The notes below the pieces were generated by a model that saw nothing but the letters and a program-made list of their open reading frames with translations, was not told the DNA's origin and did no database searches. Below are positions 1 through 12,559 of a stretch of 64,000 bases of DNA, in pieces. A program made the position numbers and the translations under genes. Source of the DNA: Nageia nagi (taxonomy: Eukaryota > Pinophyta); the NCBI GenBank assembly GCA_050084985.1, contig JBITNC010000001.1:183148001-183212000 (forward strand), written 5' to 3'. How positions within the stretch are numbered: position 1 is the stretch's first letter; each line of letters begins with the position of its first letter.

Positions 1-339
1 AAAGCATACAACATGATTGAGTAATTGAAAACTACTCTTGCTAAAATTATCTTATTATATCTCATTAGTACATTTGAGATACATATAGAAGCCTTATATG
101 ATTTTTTCAAAAAATAAACAATTCCTAATAACATTTTTGCTACTATGTTTTCTATGAAACTTCAATATATTAAATATTATGATGTTATCTCTTTTTTAGA
201 TTTGAAAAACTTAGGAAGGAACTATTAGCTAAATGCTTAGAATTTTATATTACCCTAATAATTAATGATTTAGAAATAAAAAGAGTAATGTTATATCCTA
301 GTTAATTTGTTAATGTTTGTACTCAAAATTTCTTTCAAT

Positions 340-1075
340 AATTAGAAAGAAATATTGTAACTATCCCACCTTTAGAAGAACCAACTTTTACAATAAGGGT
401 ATATGATAGTTCAACTAAAAAACCACTTGGTTTAGTTACACTTGAGGTCATATTGGTGATCAAGAGTGTTAAACCAATTTTTCATGTTATGAGTGGAAAT
501 ATTTCATATAATCTCCTCTTAGGAAGACCTTGGCTACATGATATAGACATAGTACCTTCTATAATTCATGGTCATTTAAAATTTGAGTATGAGGGTAAAA
601 TACATATAGTCATGGGATATTTAGAACCATATACATTATCTATTCTAGAACATATTGATATTGAAGGATTGGATTTACATTTTCTTAAGTTTTAAATAGT
701 TTCATTGGAGATAGAATCAACATTGATAAAAGCAAAAAAAGAGGTAGAATTTGAAAACTTAGGCATGGGAACATACAAAATTGAGAATTTTGATCCATTG
801 GTTTTTATAAAATACTTGGGTCATTCAAAAATTATAAGTGAATCATGGTGTACATGCCATGTTGAAGGTGGTAAAGGGCATGTATGCTATGAAAATGAAG
901 GAAAAATAGGTGGTTCTTGTTTAGTAATACCTTTATCTCTAAATCCTATTTAGTCAAATGATAAGATGGAAAATAAGAATGCAGGTAATTCTTTCCCATC
1001 TCCCTTTGTACATAAATACATGGTTGATAATTGTAAATATAAAGGGGGAGGATTAGGAAAAATAGAATAGAGAAT
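340..1075 (+). pseudogene. T1 protease end and protease-RT linker
   Basis: The frame from about 340 includes LLGRPWLHD near 510-540, the conserved LLGRPWI block that follows the aspartic protease core in the other Tat elements here. A stretch ending in HGHLKFEYEGKIHIV follows and parallels HGCLKYIYKDKVHCV in element O. Then comes ENLGMGTYKIENFDP (about 750-795, compare DLGMGEYDIDD in O) and KYKGGGLGKIE near 1035-1065, a G-patch-like glycine motif seen between protease and RT in all the Tat copies here. Interrupted by stops; non-functional. Confidence 0.7.
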
Positions 1076-1509
1076 GTCTTCTTTTCCTATTAATTTAGGA
1101 GCTCAAAAAGATAAAAAAAAGGATTGGGTAGTGATTAAAATACAAAATAGACCATAAGACCTATTAAGTTTATTCCATAATGCAATATGATAGAATTGTA
1201 TGATGAAATTGATGACACAAAATGGATAAATGATACTATATCACTTGATTTTGATTTCTTTACAACTAATGATGATAGATTAGAATACATGGGAGAACAT
1301 TCATAATTTTCTAAATCAAATATAAAAACAAAACCAAGTTATGTCCTTAGTCAATATGGATATTTTGGACAAGAGATAAATTTTAATAAAGTGTTTCAAA
1401 TACAAAAATCTAATGAATATGATATTAAAAACTAATAAATACCAATATTGGAAGAGTTACCTTCATTATTACAAAAAGAAAATATGAATCTATATTTTCT
1501 ACAGAAGAG

Positions 1510-1860
1510 TTGACAAAGGTTAACATTGGCACACATGATCAAGATAGGTTGATAAAAATTGTAGTTGTTCTTCAATTGCTATCCCAAGAAAGTTATATAA
1601 AAAAGTTCATTGAATGTAATAAAATTTTTGCTTGGTTTTATTCTTATATGCCTTGTTTAGATACATATTTTTTCATGCATAGTTTGCCACTTAAAAAATA
1701 TGCAATGCCTATCAAGAAAAAATCAAGAAAGATGCATCCATCAAAAGCATTATTATTCAAAAAATAAATTGAAAAATATTTTAATGGTGATTTTATTATG
1801 CCTATAGATATGAAAGCTTTTTTTGCAAAAAGTTTCATATTGATAGAAATTCTTATTTAG
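1510..1860 (+). pseudogene. T1 reverse transcriptase, N-terminal piece
   Basis: Residues FAWFYSYMPCLDT and the following KKKSRKMHPSKAL correspond to the FAWSYADMPRIDP and KQKLCKMHP segment that opens RT in element O. Homology stops soon after 1850, before any of the RT catalytic blocks. The aspartate motif (YVDD in O) is missing, so this is only the entry segment of RT. What follows belongs to the far end of pol, which indicates a large internal deletion. Confidence 0.7.
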
Positions 1861-1954
1861 TTTATTACCCAAAAGAAAATGGATAGGCATAGGCATAAAA
1901 TAAAATAATCAAGAGCATATGAGCAAAGACATGGGATGGATACAAAAGAGATTG

Positions 1955-2115
1955 GAATAATTAGGTAAAAAGAAAATTTGAACCAAATTGGTAAGAATAT
2001 TTTATTATTATGGAAGCTATAGGATCAGGTGTATATATATTATCTTTGATGAATCACAAAGAATAATAAAAAAACCTTCAATGCTACCCATCTTAAATGG
2101 TTTTATGTATAAGGA
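1955..2115 (+). pseudogene. T1 integrase C-terminal (GPY/F-like) tail
   Basis: One frame reads KFEPNW, a short spacer, then GSGVYILSLMNHKE. A second frame then reads NATHLKWFYV. In Tat elements the integrase ends with a module of the form FxxNWxGPY...GxYxLxxxxG, then NxxHLKxFY. The order and spacing fit; the shift between frames and several stops are decay. Only about 100 bases separate this from the RT piece, so most of RT, both RNase H domains and the integrase core are gone. Confidence 0.55.
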
Positions 2116-2280
2116 CCATGAGTTTGTACCTCAAAAATAAATGATGAATCTTAATGAGGTATGTGTTATTTCAATTTCAAGTTTTATTTTTATTTTTAAA
2201 ATGATTTTGGTGCTATATTTCTTGCTTTCATGTCTCTTATACCATAATTTTTATAAACATAAAAATATAAAAAAATGGCA

Positions 2281-2660
2281 AGTATAATATCTTCAAATCA
2301 AGGACATAAAATGCTTAATCATTGATGGCTAATGATAAGGCCAATGAGAGTTCACTCACTTAAATGTAAACAAATGATGCAACCATAAGTAAGGATATGG
2401 ATATTGGTTCATACCCACTGGATAATACACCTTATTGTATATCCAAAATGGTTATGCTTATAGCCTAAAAGCATAATATCTTTGGATCAGGGACATAAAA
2501 TACTCAATCATCAATGGTCAACAATATATATAGTGAGAGTTTACTTACTTAAATGTACTAGTGATGCAACTATAAGTGAGAATGTTGACATTAGCTCATT
2601 CCCAATGAATGATTCATTTTACTATGTATCTACAAATATTGCTAATATAATCTTCTATCA
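2281..2660 (+). repeat. Two-unit tandem repeat of about 189 bp in T1 3' region
   Basis: The unit starting near 2282 (ATAATATCTTCAAATCAAGG) recurs near 2471 (ATAATATCTTTGGATCAGGG). Further matched blocks at the same offset are GACATAAAAT, GAGAGTT, ACTTAAATGTA and GATGCAACTATAAGT. Tandem repeats between integrase and the 3' LTR are typical of Tat/Ogre elements. No coding role is visible. Confidence 0.8.
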
Positions 2661-3079
2661 TAGGGTATTTTCTAATTTTATTTTCCTATATAGGTAAACA
2701 AATATTTAGGTTTAAAGCATCCACATCATGAAATAAGATATGATACATTTACAAACATCATTCATTACTCCTCAAAAAGATTTAGAATATTGAAATGATC
2801 CTCTTTTGTATCTAGATATGGAAATTAAGATGTCAAACTTCACAAAGATAAATAAGCAATTCAAAACACACTAAAGAATAATAAGGGGCAAATTATTAAA
2901 GCATTTTTTATTGGTTACACTAGTAAAGAAGATTGTTCCTATGGAAACCAAACCAAAGGGATCAAAGAATGGTCCTACATTAGAAGATCATGTGGTTGAG
3001 TAAAGACTTCAAAGTTCTCAAAATTTTCATATTTTATTTTTCTTTAGATATATAACTTGATGTATTTCATTACACCTCC
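2661..3079. other. T1 3' untranslated spacer
   Basis: About 420 AT-rich bases between the tandem repeats and the polypurine tract. I see no gene, no conserved motif and no strong repeat in it. Its position suggests the ordinary 3' untranslated region of the T1 retroelement. Confidence 0.5.
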
Positions 3080-3093
3080 AAGGTGGAGAAAAT
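3080..3093 (+). promoter_or_regulatory. Polypurine tract of T1
   Basis: AAGGTGGAGAAAAT lies immediately before TGTAGACAC at 3094. That octamer opens the LTRs of elements O and I in this window. Purine tract plus LTR start marks the plus-strand primer site of a plus-oriented element, in agreement with the orientation of the T1 pol remains. Confidence 0.65.
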
Positions 3094-4861
3094 TGTAGAC
3101 ACTTAAAAATGAATTCTTATTAATAATTTATTTTTATATCTTAAATAGATATGTGTTGTAAAGAAAAGGGTTAAAATATACCCAAAATATTGTATTTAAT
3201 ATAATAGAACCACTAAATAATGTAAGTGGTATCAAATACCCATAAATACACCATTGATTATGTAATGTATGATGATACCATGACAAGGAGAAGATCCAAA
3301 CATAGATATAAAAGAATATCAAAGATAAAGATTGATATATAAGTAGATTATCATCAACCTAATAAGATACTTTATACCTATCAAACTTTCAAATGATAAC
3401 AATATTTTGAAACACCAACTAATGATTGATTTATTATTATCCCTTTGTCCCATTTCTTACATAATTTCTTGCACATCTAATTCTTAATGGTTCATGTCAT
3501 ATATGGTGTGTTATAATGAGGGATGTTGACATAATTCATATGATGATTATGCAAAGATGTAGTATGTGATTGATATTCCATATCTGATAAGGTACATTAT
3601 TTAATATTGTAATAATTGATATATTTTAGATGTACACTATAGTACTTGTATTATAGATAAATAGTATGTTATTTATTGCATCATTAATTATTTCCTATCT
3701 ACATGTGGCTTAACTAGCATAAAAAAGTCAAATACACACACAAACTTCAAATTACACAACTCTACTTTACTTAATGAGCATTAGTTAGCAATCATGATAA
3801 AAGTATCTATATATCTTTAAATATTAAAATCAAACTTTGAAATAACCTTAAGAAACCCTAAATGCATCTAAATAGGAAGGTGAACCTCCAAACCTAGGCC
3901 CTTTGAGACACCTAGGTGAGCATGAAGTGAGTCTCCTCACTTCAAATGGCATGTGAGCTCCCAAGCCCTCAATTCATTGACAATAAACAAATTATGTATG
4001 TCTATTGTATAGATGCTTTAGTATACATGTTCTTTGGACAAATTCAATGGTTTATTCAAACTATGGAAGCAATATTTACATGTTTTGATAGCTAAATACA
4101 AGATCTGAGACTTCAAAATTTGAAAATCTTAAAATGCTTTAAATACAAAGATCCTTGAAAATCCTTGAACCAATGAGATTTAAGGATACCCATAAGATCC
4201 AATCAGTGTTCACAATATACTTTTAAGATATTATGGATTTAAATAATAATTATAATGGTGTAAATACAAGATATCATAATTTTACCTTAAACATCATACT
4301 ACATGCACATAATTTGGTGGAGGATACAAGATGTAGGTCTTTCCAAGCTTCTTCATGGTTGTATTGCCTTCAATTCCTACAAAAACCTTGAATACATGCA
4401 ATACATACAATAATGCAATAATTAAACCATATATATTACATAAATATATTTCCTCATGAATGTGAACTCAAACTTTGATGAACTTAATGGAGATTTATGG
4501 TGAAAACCTTGAATCCTTCAAAAATTTGTCTCAAACCCTAGCAATGATCTTGGAGCAACAATTATCAGAGTAAAAATCATAAGAGAGTATGTGAGCAAAT
4601 GAATTAGGACTATTTATGAATTAGGACCCATTTTATAATTTTCCATTAAGTTATATACCTCTTGAGTGAACTTAAGTTATTTGGGCTAGATACCCACTTT
4701 TAATCATATTTGTGTTTTAAGTCACTTTTTGCTCTAATTTGATCTTTTGAGTAGTTTTAATTTGCATAATAAATATTAATAATAATCAAAAAATTAATTA
4801 CAATATGTCAATATAATAAAAACATATCTACTCAAAAAGGGTTATTTTTCAATGTCTACAT
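3094..4861. repeat. Two convergent LTR remnants (T1 3' LTR and probable T3 3' LTR)
   Basis: At 3094 a plus-oriented LTR begins with TGTAGACACTTAAAAATG. At 4861 a minus-oriented LTR begins; its reverse complement starts TGTAGACATTGAAAAATA. Both resemble the LTR start of O and I (TGTAGACACCTAAAAATG). The minus copy also shows CATAAATAG as a possible TATA element (near 4610-4620) and a downstream leader-like stretch. I could not fix the inner end of either LTR, so the boundary between them inside this interval is open. No gene is present. Confidence 0.6.
3923..3944. other. Short perfect hairpin within LTR remnant
   Basis: GAAGTGAG at 3924-3931 is followed by the loop TCTC and by CTCACTTC at 3936-3943, a perfect 8-bp stem that extends one T-A pair to 9 bp. 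It sits in degenerate LTR sequence, and a function is not indicated. Confidence 0.5.
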
Positions 4862-4877
4862 TTTACCCCTATTGGAC
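4862..4877 (-). promoter_or_regulatory. Polypurine tract beside minus-strand LTR edge
   Basis: The plus strand reads TTTTACCCCTATTGG right after TGTCTACA. On the minus strand this is a purine-rich tract with a GGGG core running directly into TGTAGACA. Element O has the same arrangement at 25829-25842 (TTTTGCCCCTTTTT). It marks the 3' LTR of a minus-strand Tat element whose body lies to the right; T3 is the best candidate. Confidence 0.6.
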
Positions 4878-5090
4878 TAGGTCTTTTACACAAAAGAATT
4901 AGTTCAACGAGTGTAGATACTTGGCTATTAGTTGAAAAAATATTTGTTATTTAAATATCCTAAAATTTGAACATTTGAATAAAATTTTAATAATTTAAAA
5001 TTTAAACTTTGAACATTGAACTCTTGAACAATTGAAAAAAATTTGAACATTCCAAATGAATATGTTAGAATAATACGTTCATGGTAGAAA

Positions 5091-5440
5091 AATCATAAAA
5101 ATTTGAAACAAATATGGATATAGATTCAAATGTAGTATTCATCAAATTTTAACCCTAAATAATGTGTTCTTAGAGGTTTTAAAAAATTTAAAATATATAT
5201 GAAGGGGTATTTGAATATAGTATTTGTCAAAGTTGAATCCTAAATAATGTGTTCTGGGCAAGTTTGGAACAAATATGGATAATAATTTGAATGTACTTTG
5301 TAATAATTTAAATCTTAATCAAAGTGTTTATTGAAAATTCAGAACAAATATATGTAGTATTCATAAAATTCAAATGCTAAGCAATATGTTCATAGAGGTA
5401 GGACTTTGAACAACTTATATAGTATTTGATAATCAAATAT
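5091..5440. repeat. Degenerate tandem repeats, unit about 80-85 bp
   Basis: Four decayed units share blocks such as AACAAATATGGATA, GTAGTATTCATCAAA and CCTAAATAATGTGTTCT, starting near 5097, 5180, 5264 and 5342. They lie just inside the 3' LTR edge at 4861 on the internal side, where Tat elements usually carry tandem repeats. This supports assigning 4862-5470 to the 3' end of T3. Confidence 0.6.
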
Positions 5441-5475
5441 GTCAAAAATATACAAAGAATTTATGATGGGGTAAA

Positions 5476-8400
5476 TGTAGTGCTTCAGTTATTCCCATCT
5501 TTATAAAATACTAAAATTTCATACCTATTTATTTTTTTATATTTAAACACTTGAATGGTGTAGGAATGGATAAGACAATTCACATGAGCATGTCAACATT
5601 GCTGGCTAGTTAGCACCCACATGGCAAGATTGGTCAAATCTACATTAACCAAACATGATCAAAATCCTTTTGCTATTCACATATCAACATTCATCCCATT
5701 CGAAGATGCCACATAGGTGACCCCACCACTTTTGTTCATAAATTGTGCAATAGACATTTTGAGCACAATATAGTGTTTTCCTCCTTACAATCAATATCAC
5801 CTAAGAGAACACTAATCTACAAGGTTATGCATCTTTTCCTGATGGTAACCCTCTAATTCATAGGTGTAGATATATTATCCTAGGTAATCCTCCATATGAA
5901 ATTGGTAAGTGTCATCACCTATGGAATATTCATCATAATCCTATGTGCTTAATTGCAAGTAGTATGAATACTAGTTACCTTCACCTATTAACTATAGTTT
6001 TATCGATTTGTACCCTCATCTGATATCCTTTGAGGGTATGAGACACTAGCCTACCCATATGTATTGGCTAGGTTCACCATGATGTTCTAAATCCTTGTGC
6101 CCATATCTTAGGGAACCATAGGTATTATAATAGTACCACAAGTGGTTTATTTATTCTAATAAATTTTAAAGAAATATTATAAAGAAAACCATCCCCACAC
6201 AAACATCCCTAGAAATAATTGATCTCTAACCAATTATTAGGTTTTCTAGTTTTCATACTTGAATCAAGAAATAGGTTGTTCTTATAATATAATGGATTGT
6301 GAATAAACCAATTTTCATATTATTAATCATGTTTGATAAATAAAAGTAATAAATTCATCAAACATGCACAAGAAGTTTCAAACAAGCTTATTCATGAAGC
6401 CATCAAAGAATATTTGATAGTACTTTACTATAAATATCCAATATGATGATGTGGTGAAAATAATATTACTTGAAAAGTACATCACATGCCAAGGAATAAT
6501 AATAAGCCTTGATATGCTTCTAAAAGTGACTATTTCTAGTAAGGGAGTGTAGCATAGAGTATAACATACTTAGGGAATATATTTTGGTTATTGTCTAGAA
6601 AACTTATGATAACAAGGGATCAATTTCCTAATCTTTTTTCAACCCATAGTTCTTAACTCTTAATCTGATTAACTAATTTATTTGTATGGTCATCATATCC
6701 TTTAATTATCTTCTAATATTGGTTTGAGGTCTCCTTTAACTTTTATTTTCCTTCTAGTGTTTTAGCTTATTGATTAGGTTTCTTTGTAGGATAACCTAAA
6801 ACCCTAACATTTTATTTAATCTTGAGCTAAGTACCAAAACATTACTATGTTATTCAAAGCATTATGAAGTTATGTAAAGAACTAATACCTTTTTATTTGT
6901 AATATTTCATGGATGTCTATTTTCTTGAACACAACACCATAATTTCATTGTCTTAATGATTCATTAAGTGTTCTTATTCCCAATATTTTTTATTGATTAT
7001 CCCAAGGAAGTTTCCCTTTCAATGTGAAGCTATCCATGTGCCAAAATATGGTTCCTTAATTCTCAATAGTCATATTATAATTAAGTTAGGGAGTCTGATG
7101 TAGTATTTACTTAGTTTTTTTAAATAATTAAACATATTAGGGTCCTTGTATCAATATCTTAGTTGAATTTTGAAAACATCATTTATTTCAAAATAGTTTC
7201 ATAAATTTTAATGGAATGTTTTCTAAACATAAATATTGGATGAGAAAAAATATACTTGGATCTTAAATTATAAATATTTTACAAGTATATGATGGATACA
7301 AGGGCTATATACCTTGATACATATTTGGTAAATGACTTTATTTTATTCCCTAATTTATCCTAATGATAGCAATATATCTAAACTTGAGTAACCCTAATTT
7401 GTAACTTGACCTTGATGTACATAATAGTATATAATACATTTAATTGCATGTGAATTCCTATACAATAAACATGAGGAGTTTACATCATAGCTTTGCAAAA
7501 ATATATCATATAATGTCTTCAATTTATCCACATCCAATCGATGTATTTTCTTAACACATCTTCATCTTGCATATTCATCCAAAGGATACAACTTTTGTTG
7601 GATATAGGTACTAGAAAAGGTTTTAGAGTCGTTTGAGGATCATGATAGCTATTTTCATGATAAAATGCATCTTATCACATCTCATTCATTTCTTACATTC
7701 AATCAAATCCAAACAATAAGCAATACTCTATTCTTCAATCTCAAGTGGTTCTATGTCCTCACTAGAACTACCTCCCTTCCTTGATCATAAATTATATGTT
7801 TTAAAACTTAGTTATATGATCAAATAATTTCACATGTATAAAATTTATCTCAATTAATCATTTTGTTATTCCACATGGTTCTCTAATGATACTATCATAT
7901 AAGGTTTAATAAACATCATTCTTATAAGTTCCATTTATGGATTCACAACCCATGTTCTAGTATAGTTCATCCCAAAAGCATTCATTTATTTCTTTTAAAA
8001 AAATCATTAATCTATCAATTAAACTTATTATAAGGTAAATCTTATTATAGAGTAGATATTTAAATAGTCTTTTAATCCCATTTATTTACAATAAAACTTA
8101 TCATAGGCCTTCATTTAAATATATTTAACCCAACTATAGTAGGATATCTTTTAATCCATTTATTTACATTAAAACTTAATGTAATCCTTCATTTAAATAA
8201 ATTTAACCCAACTATAGTAGGATAGAAAAATATTTTAAAGAAATATTTTCAATACCAAAGGAGGCTTTTCTTAAACATTTGATGATAGAGATTTAATACC
8301 ATGGCAACACATGATTTGGAGGAGCTCATACTTGTAGAGGACCTCAACGTATTCTCTTTATACCACCAATCCATGATTAGGTTCTAAAGTTAAAGTCTAC

Positions 8401-10577
8401 TCTTTGATACATGGACTCTTCCTATATTTATTTCATTTATACAATTTTTGTGGTTGATGTAGGGGAAGGAAAAAGAGAAGTCCCATTTTAAAAGGATGTA
8501 AGACATTTATGGCCATAATTTACATAACAAAAGTTTAAAATTTTAGTATAATATAATAAATCAAACTCCTACTTTACCCAAGCATCCATTAGTAGGTGAT
8601 CAAGTAGCTTATCTTACATATGTATAGGCATCTCCTAAAATATTATATATTGATAGATAGGGTCATATCATTACCATTATTTATATGTTTCATGGTGCCC
8701 CTATTTTTAATAATGTTAGGGAAGGACATGATCACATTAGACCCATAAAAGTGGTCTTCTCCTTTATTTTTGGTATTAATGATAGAAAAACTAATGATTT
8801 CCAGTCAATCTCAAAGGAATATACTCCAAATGGGCTCCATACTTGTTATATTACTTTTTGAATACCATAGGAAAGAATATTTTGAGTTGTAAGTATTAAT
8901 AATAAAATAATTTACATTGAAAAGGGAAAAATACAATATAAACAATGGGATGATGTTTGTGTATAGGTTTGAATCCAGAGTGGCTAGGCTTCAGAGTTTA
9001 AAACTTACTCATTCAAAAATCTATGAGCTGGGCTTCTTAAGATATTGTATAAGTAGTGGTAGAATCAAGACACAAATATGTGTAAGCAATCAAAGAGAGG
9101 CTAAAATTATACTCCATCAAAAATAGTATCCTATGATGCATTTCACCATAGTAAAGCACTCTTTAGCAGGCTTAAAAGTAACATCCCTAGTACATGTACC
9201 TTTCAAGTAGTTTTAAGGGTGACTTAAGAAAAATTAGATAAAACACAAGGTGGGTACCAGCTCATGGTCCAAAGTAGTATGTCCAAAATTTTTCCACATA
9301 TGAACTTATTAATTCAAATAATATAATAAATAATTAAATATATTATCCATTCTAGATACCTCCAACCACATATAGATAATCTATACAATATAATCACATG
9401 CAAATGTATCAAATAAAAATAATAGTATGCCTGTCAAAATAATAATAAAAGATTATTTCTATTATCATCATAAAATATTAAATAATCAATTCCACCTTTC
9501 AATTAAACTTCAAATTTACAATAAAATTCAAATCTTAGAATAAATATTTTAGCACTAGTTTCTAAAATATAAGAAGAGCACCTATACTTTTTAATGGATA
9601 AATATGAAGAGGAAGACTCCTTCCTTCATGGATCTCAAGGCCAAGATTTAGGAAGAGAGGATATGAATGGATGATGTGTAAAGGTTCCCTAGGTATTTAG
9701 AGAAAAATATTGGTAGAACCCTTCCAAAAATTAGACTATTTACCACTCCAACTTTTTATTCATGAGGGATATGGATGCTTTTCATTTTATGGTGGGATTT
9801 GACCAATTTTGTTTGTAAGTCACAAGATCTATATATTCCTACAAATTATTTTTGCACAACTTATGCTAGATACCAAAATGTATGGAAATAGTCTATCAAT
9901 TATATTGAACACCTAATGCAAAATACCAAAATATATGGAGATAGACCCTCCATTATTTTATGTACCTAATGTAAAATACCAAAATAGTCCCTCATCCCTT
10001 GATAAAATTATTTTTACCTAACCCTATATTTTATTGCATGTAAAAATAAAATTCTTTACTAAAAATTTAAATTTAAATATCTAGAATATTCCCTTACAAT
10101 ATTAAAAAATAATTAACTAGTTTTCTAAGGTAACTAGAAATGCACATCAAATATTTTAGCACATAAGTTTACCTATGAAAAGCACCCATCCTACAAGGGA
10201 AATTTTCTTAGTGCACACATGAACATCATATACATCACAAGGATCAATTTTCATATACAATAATTATGAGATACATATATATGATTTACAAATATCCCTA
10301 TGGGATGTCAAGTAATTAATGCTAATTATTTCCATACTCTTACCAATCCATTCCCATAACCAACTCATATTTGGTTCCCTAGGGTCTCCAACCTAACTCT
10401 CGCACTGAGTCAACCTATAAATTATGTCACAATAACCTCAAATACAATATCAAATTGATATAAATATTGCATATAACTAATCATTATTAGTCATATCATA
10501 ACAAAAATAGTTTCAATCATATTCAAATTCTCAAAGGTATCTAAATCAAAATATGTGCAATTAGGTGGGTCATTACA
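5476..10577 (-). repeat. 3' LTR of element E
   Basis: Begins TGTAGTGC and ends TTACA on the plus strand, so the minus-strand ends are TG...CA. It is colinear over its whole length with 15429-20516. Matched landmarks include the block at 5551-5660 (15510-15620), TTTACTATAAATATC at 6423 (16363), the reading fragment at 8917-9126 (about 18810-19020) and GGTGGGATTTGACC at 9792 (19730). At 5.1 kb it is unusually long for a gypsy LTR. No gene is convincingly present. Confidence 0.9.
8917..9126 (+). other. Open stretch inside the E 3' LTR
   Basis: A 69-codon open frame in the LTR. The homologous part of the other LTR (about 18810-19020) reads a clearly related peptide, with MARLQSFKLTHSKI against VARLQSLKLTHSKI. 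It carries one or two stops there. I do not recognise the protein. The similarity is expected for any LTR pair, so coding function is not shown. Confidence 0.25.
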
Positions 10578-10600
10578 TACTATGTCCCTTAAAAAGGAAA
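10578..10600 (-). promoter_or_regulatory. Polypurine tract region of element E
   Basis: On the minus strand the sequence before the 3' LTR reads CCTTTTTAAGGGACATAGTA, directly followed by the LTR start TGTAATGACC. AAGGGACATAG is a weak, partly decayed purine tract at the expected place for plus-strand priming. Confidence 0.5.
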
Positions 10601-10691
10601 AAAATCCCATGTGTTCTTAAATACAAAAAATAGAGTTCAATAATGTTTATATAATCACTCAAACAAATAAGGAAATTATATTCTCATTATA

Positions 10692-12000
10692 GATTCATCT
10701 TCCCAAATGGAATAAGATTCAAAGGACTTGTCCTATTGGACTAAACATTTATTTATCTCCTAACTTCTCAATTTTCTTATCCTAAAAGCTACGATTTTAA
10801 CAAGGAGAACTTCAACATCTTAAGTGTCTAACATCTACAATTTCAAAAAATCTAATACATGAGAAGGATCATCAACATACTTTCTAAATAATGAGATATA
10901 AAATACATCATGCATTTTTAACAAACTTAGTGGTAAGGTAAGTTTGTAAGTAATTGGACTCTTCTTTTAAAATATTTCACAAGGAACAACAAAATAGGGA
11001 ACCAATTTGGTATACTTTATGGCACTTTTCATGGGTCAAACATGTAAGAATACTTTATCACACACAACAAATTTTCCATGAGTTATCTTAAGATCATCAT
11101 AATTCTTTTTTCAATTGATAGCTTCCTTGAGCTTCCATCACATGGAATTGAGTTACTCCTCTATTTTCTTTAAGATTTTAGGTTGGATCATCACCCAATC
11201 CTCCTAATAAAGGAGTTATGTATATCCTTCCATAAAGAGCTTCAAATAGGGTCATTCCCAAATGAAAATGGTATCCATTATTATAGGCAAACTTGACTAA
11301 ATAAAGGTATTCCTCCCATTTAGTCTTGTATTCCATATAGTACATTTTAAGCATTCCTCAAGAACTATGTTTATACATTTAGTCTTTCCATCTATATTTG
11401 GATGATATGCTAAAATCATGTTTAATTTTGTTCCCAATGCCTTGTGTAATGATTTCCAAAATATGGAGGTGAACTGTGAATCTCTATCTTATATGATCAC
11501 CTCTAGAAGTCCATGCAATCTAAAATCTATTTTTCAAATTTATTTACCATAGTAGGGGAATCATTAGTGGTATTTCCAAGTATGAAATTTGCTATGTTGG
11601 TCAATTTATCAACCACTACCAAAATTGAGTCATGATGGAATTTAGTTTTCAAAAAACTAATAATAAAATCCATCAAAATTACCTATCATTTCTACATGGG
11701 AACATCATGTGGATATAAATATCCACTTGTATATTGATACTTTGCTTTTACCTTTTGAAATTTTAGAAATCTATCCATAAATTATTCTATGTCTCTCTTC
11801 ATACCATCCCAATAAATATTTTGTTTCAAATCCTCCCTCATTTTTGTACCTCTAGGATGTGTTGCATAAGGATGTCAATAGGCTTCTTGCATGATTAAAT
11901 TCCTTAAATCACCCTTTTTTGATATGATCATTCTATCCTTAAAATAAATAACTCCATATTTTTCAATGAAGTTTTGAGATGATGGGATACCTTTCCCTAT
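10692..12000 (-). pseudogene. E integrase with C-terminal chromodomain
   Basis: From high to low coordinates: an HHCC zinc-binding region at about 11914-11760, with HPRGTKMREDLKQNIYWDGM; a core segment at about 11520-11270 reading DRDSQFTSIFWKSLHKALG, then AYHPNIDGKT; a GPY/F-like part at about 11060-10870 ending MHDVFYISLFRKYVDDPSH; and a chromodomain at about 10820-10692 ending QWDKSFESYSIWEDE. The last matches the family pattern in which aromatic residues and WEDE close the chromodomain. Chromodomains on integrases are thought to steer insertion to chromatin marks. Frameshifts and stops make it non-functional. Confidence 0.8.
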
Positions 12001-12189
12001 CAATTATCAAATATATTTACAATATGGATCTTCTTGCTGTAGATCCTTTACTTGACCAAAAAAATCAAATTGAATTCTTATTATGGCATTTATATGTCAT
12101 CAATGACTTAGGGTATCTACCACCTTATTCTATTTCCCTTTAATGTATTCAATGCCAAATTCATACATAGCTAAGAACTTCATCCATTA

Positions 12190-12500
12190 CCTTTGCCTAA
12201 CATTTAGATCTAGCTACATAAACAAATACTTCAAACTTTGATGGTCAATCTCAAGTTTGAAGGGTTTTCCCAAAATATAGTATCTCCACATCTTATGTGC
12301 ATGGACTATGGTTTCCAACTCAATATCATGATTTGTGTAATTTATCTTATAATTTTTCAATTTTCTATATTCATATGCTACAAGTTTTCCATTATCTAAA
12401 AACACAACACCCAAACCTTCTAATGAAGCATATGTGCATACTGAGAAATCATATTGTGGATCAAGAATGGTGAGTACAAGTATTATGGTAAGCATTTATT
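12190..12500 (-). pseudogene. E RNase H domain
   Basis: The open stretch 12495-12214 encodes the gypsy RNase H pattern: YASLEGLGVVFLDNGKLVAY, then NHDIELETIVHAHKMWRYY and DHQSLKYLF. The first catalytic aspartate is lost, since TDAS of the family is TYAS here. The ELE/ELA and DHxSLKY blocks are intact in outline. It degrades the RNA of the RNA/DNA hybrid in active elements and follows RT in the same polyprotein. Confidence 0.85.
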
Positions 12501-12559
12501 TTAGGATAACAAAAGATTTATCACATTTTTCTATCCTCTTAAAGACCTTATTCTTTTTC

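Larger units (their letters stand above)
1..3093 (+). mobile_element. Tat-like Ty3/gypsy fragment T1, internally deleted
   Basis: This is the 3' part of an old plus-strand gypsy element whose 5' part lies left of the window. Read in order it holds the end of a protease domain, a protease-RT linker with a G-patch-like motif, the first part of RT, then directly the C-terminal tail of integrase. Two 189-bp tandem repeats, a purine tract and an LTR edge at 3094 follow. Stops and frameshifts are frequent, so it is inactive. The protease and linker layout matches elements O and T3, which places it in or near the Tat clade; the exact family is inferred. Confidence 0.75.
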
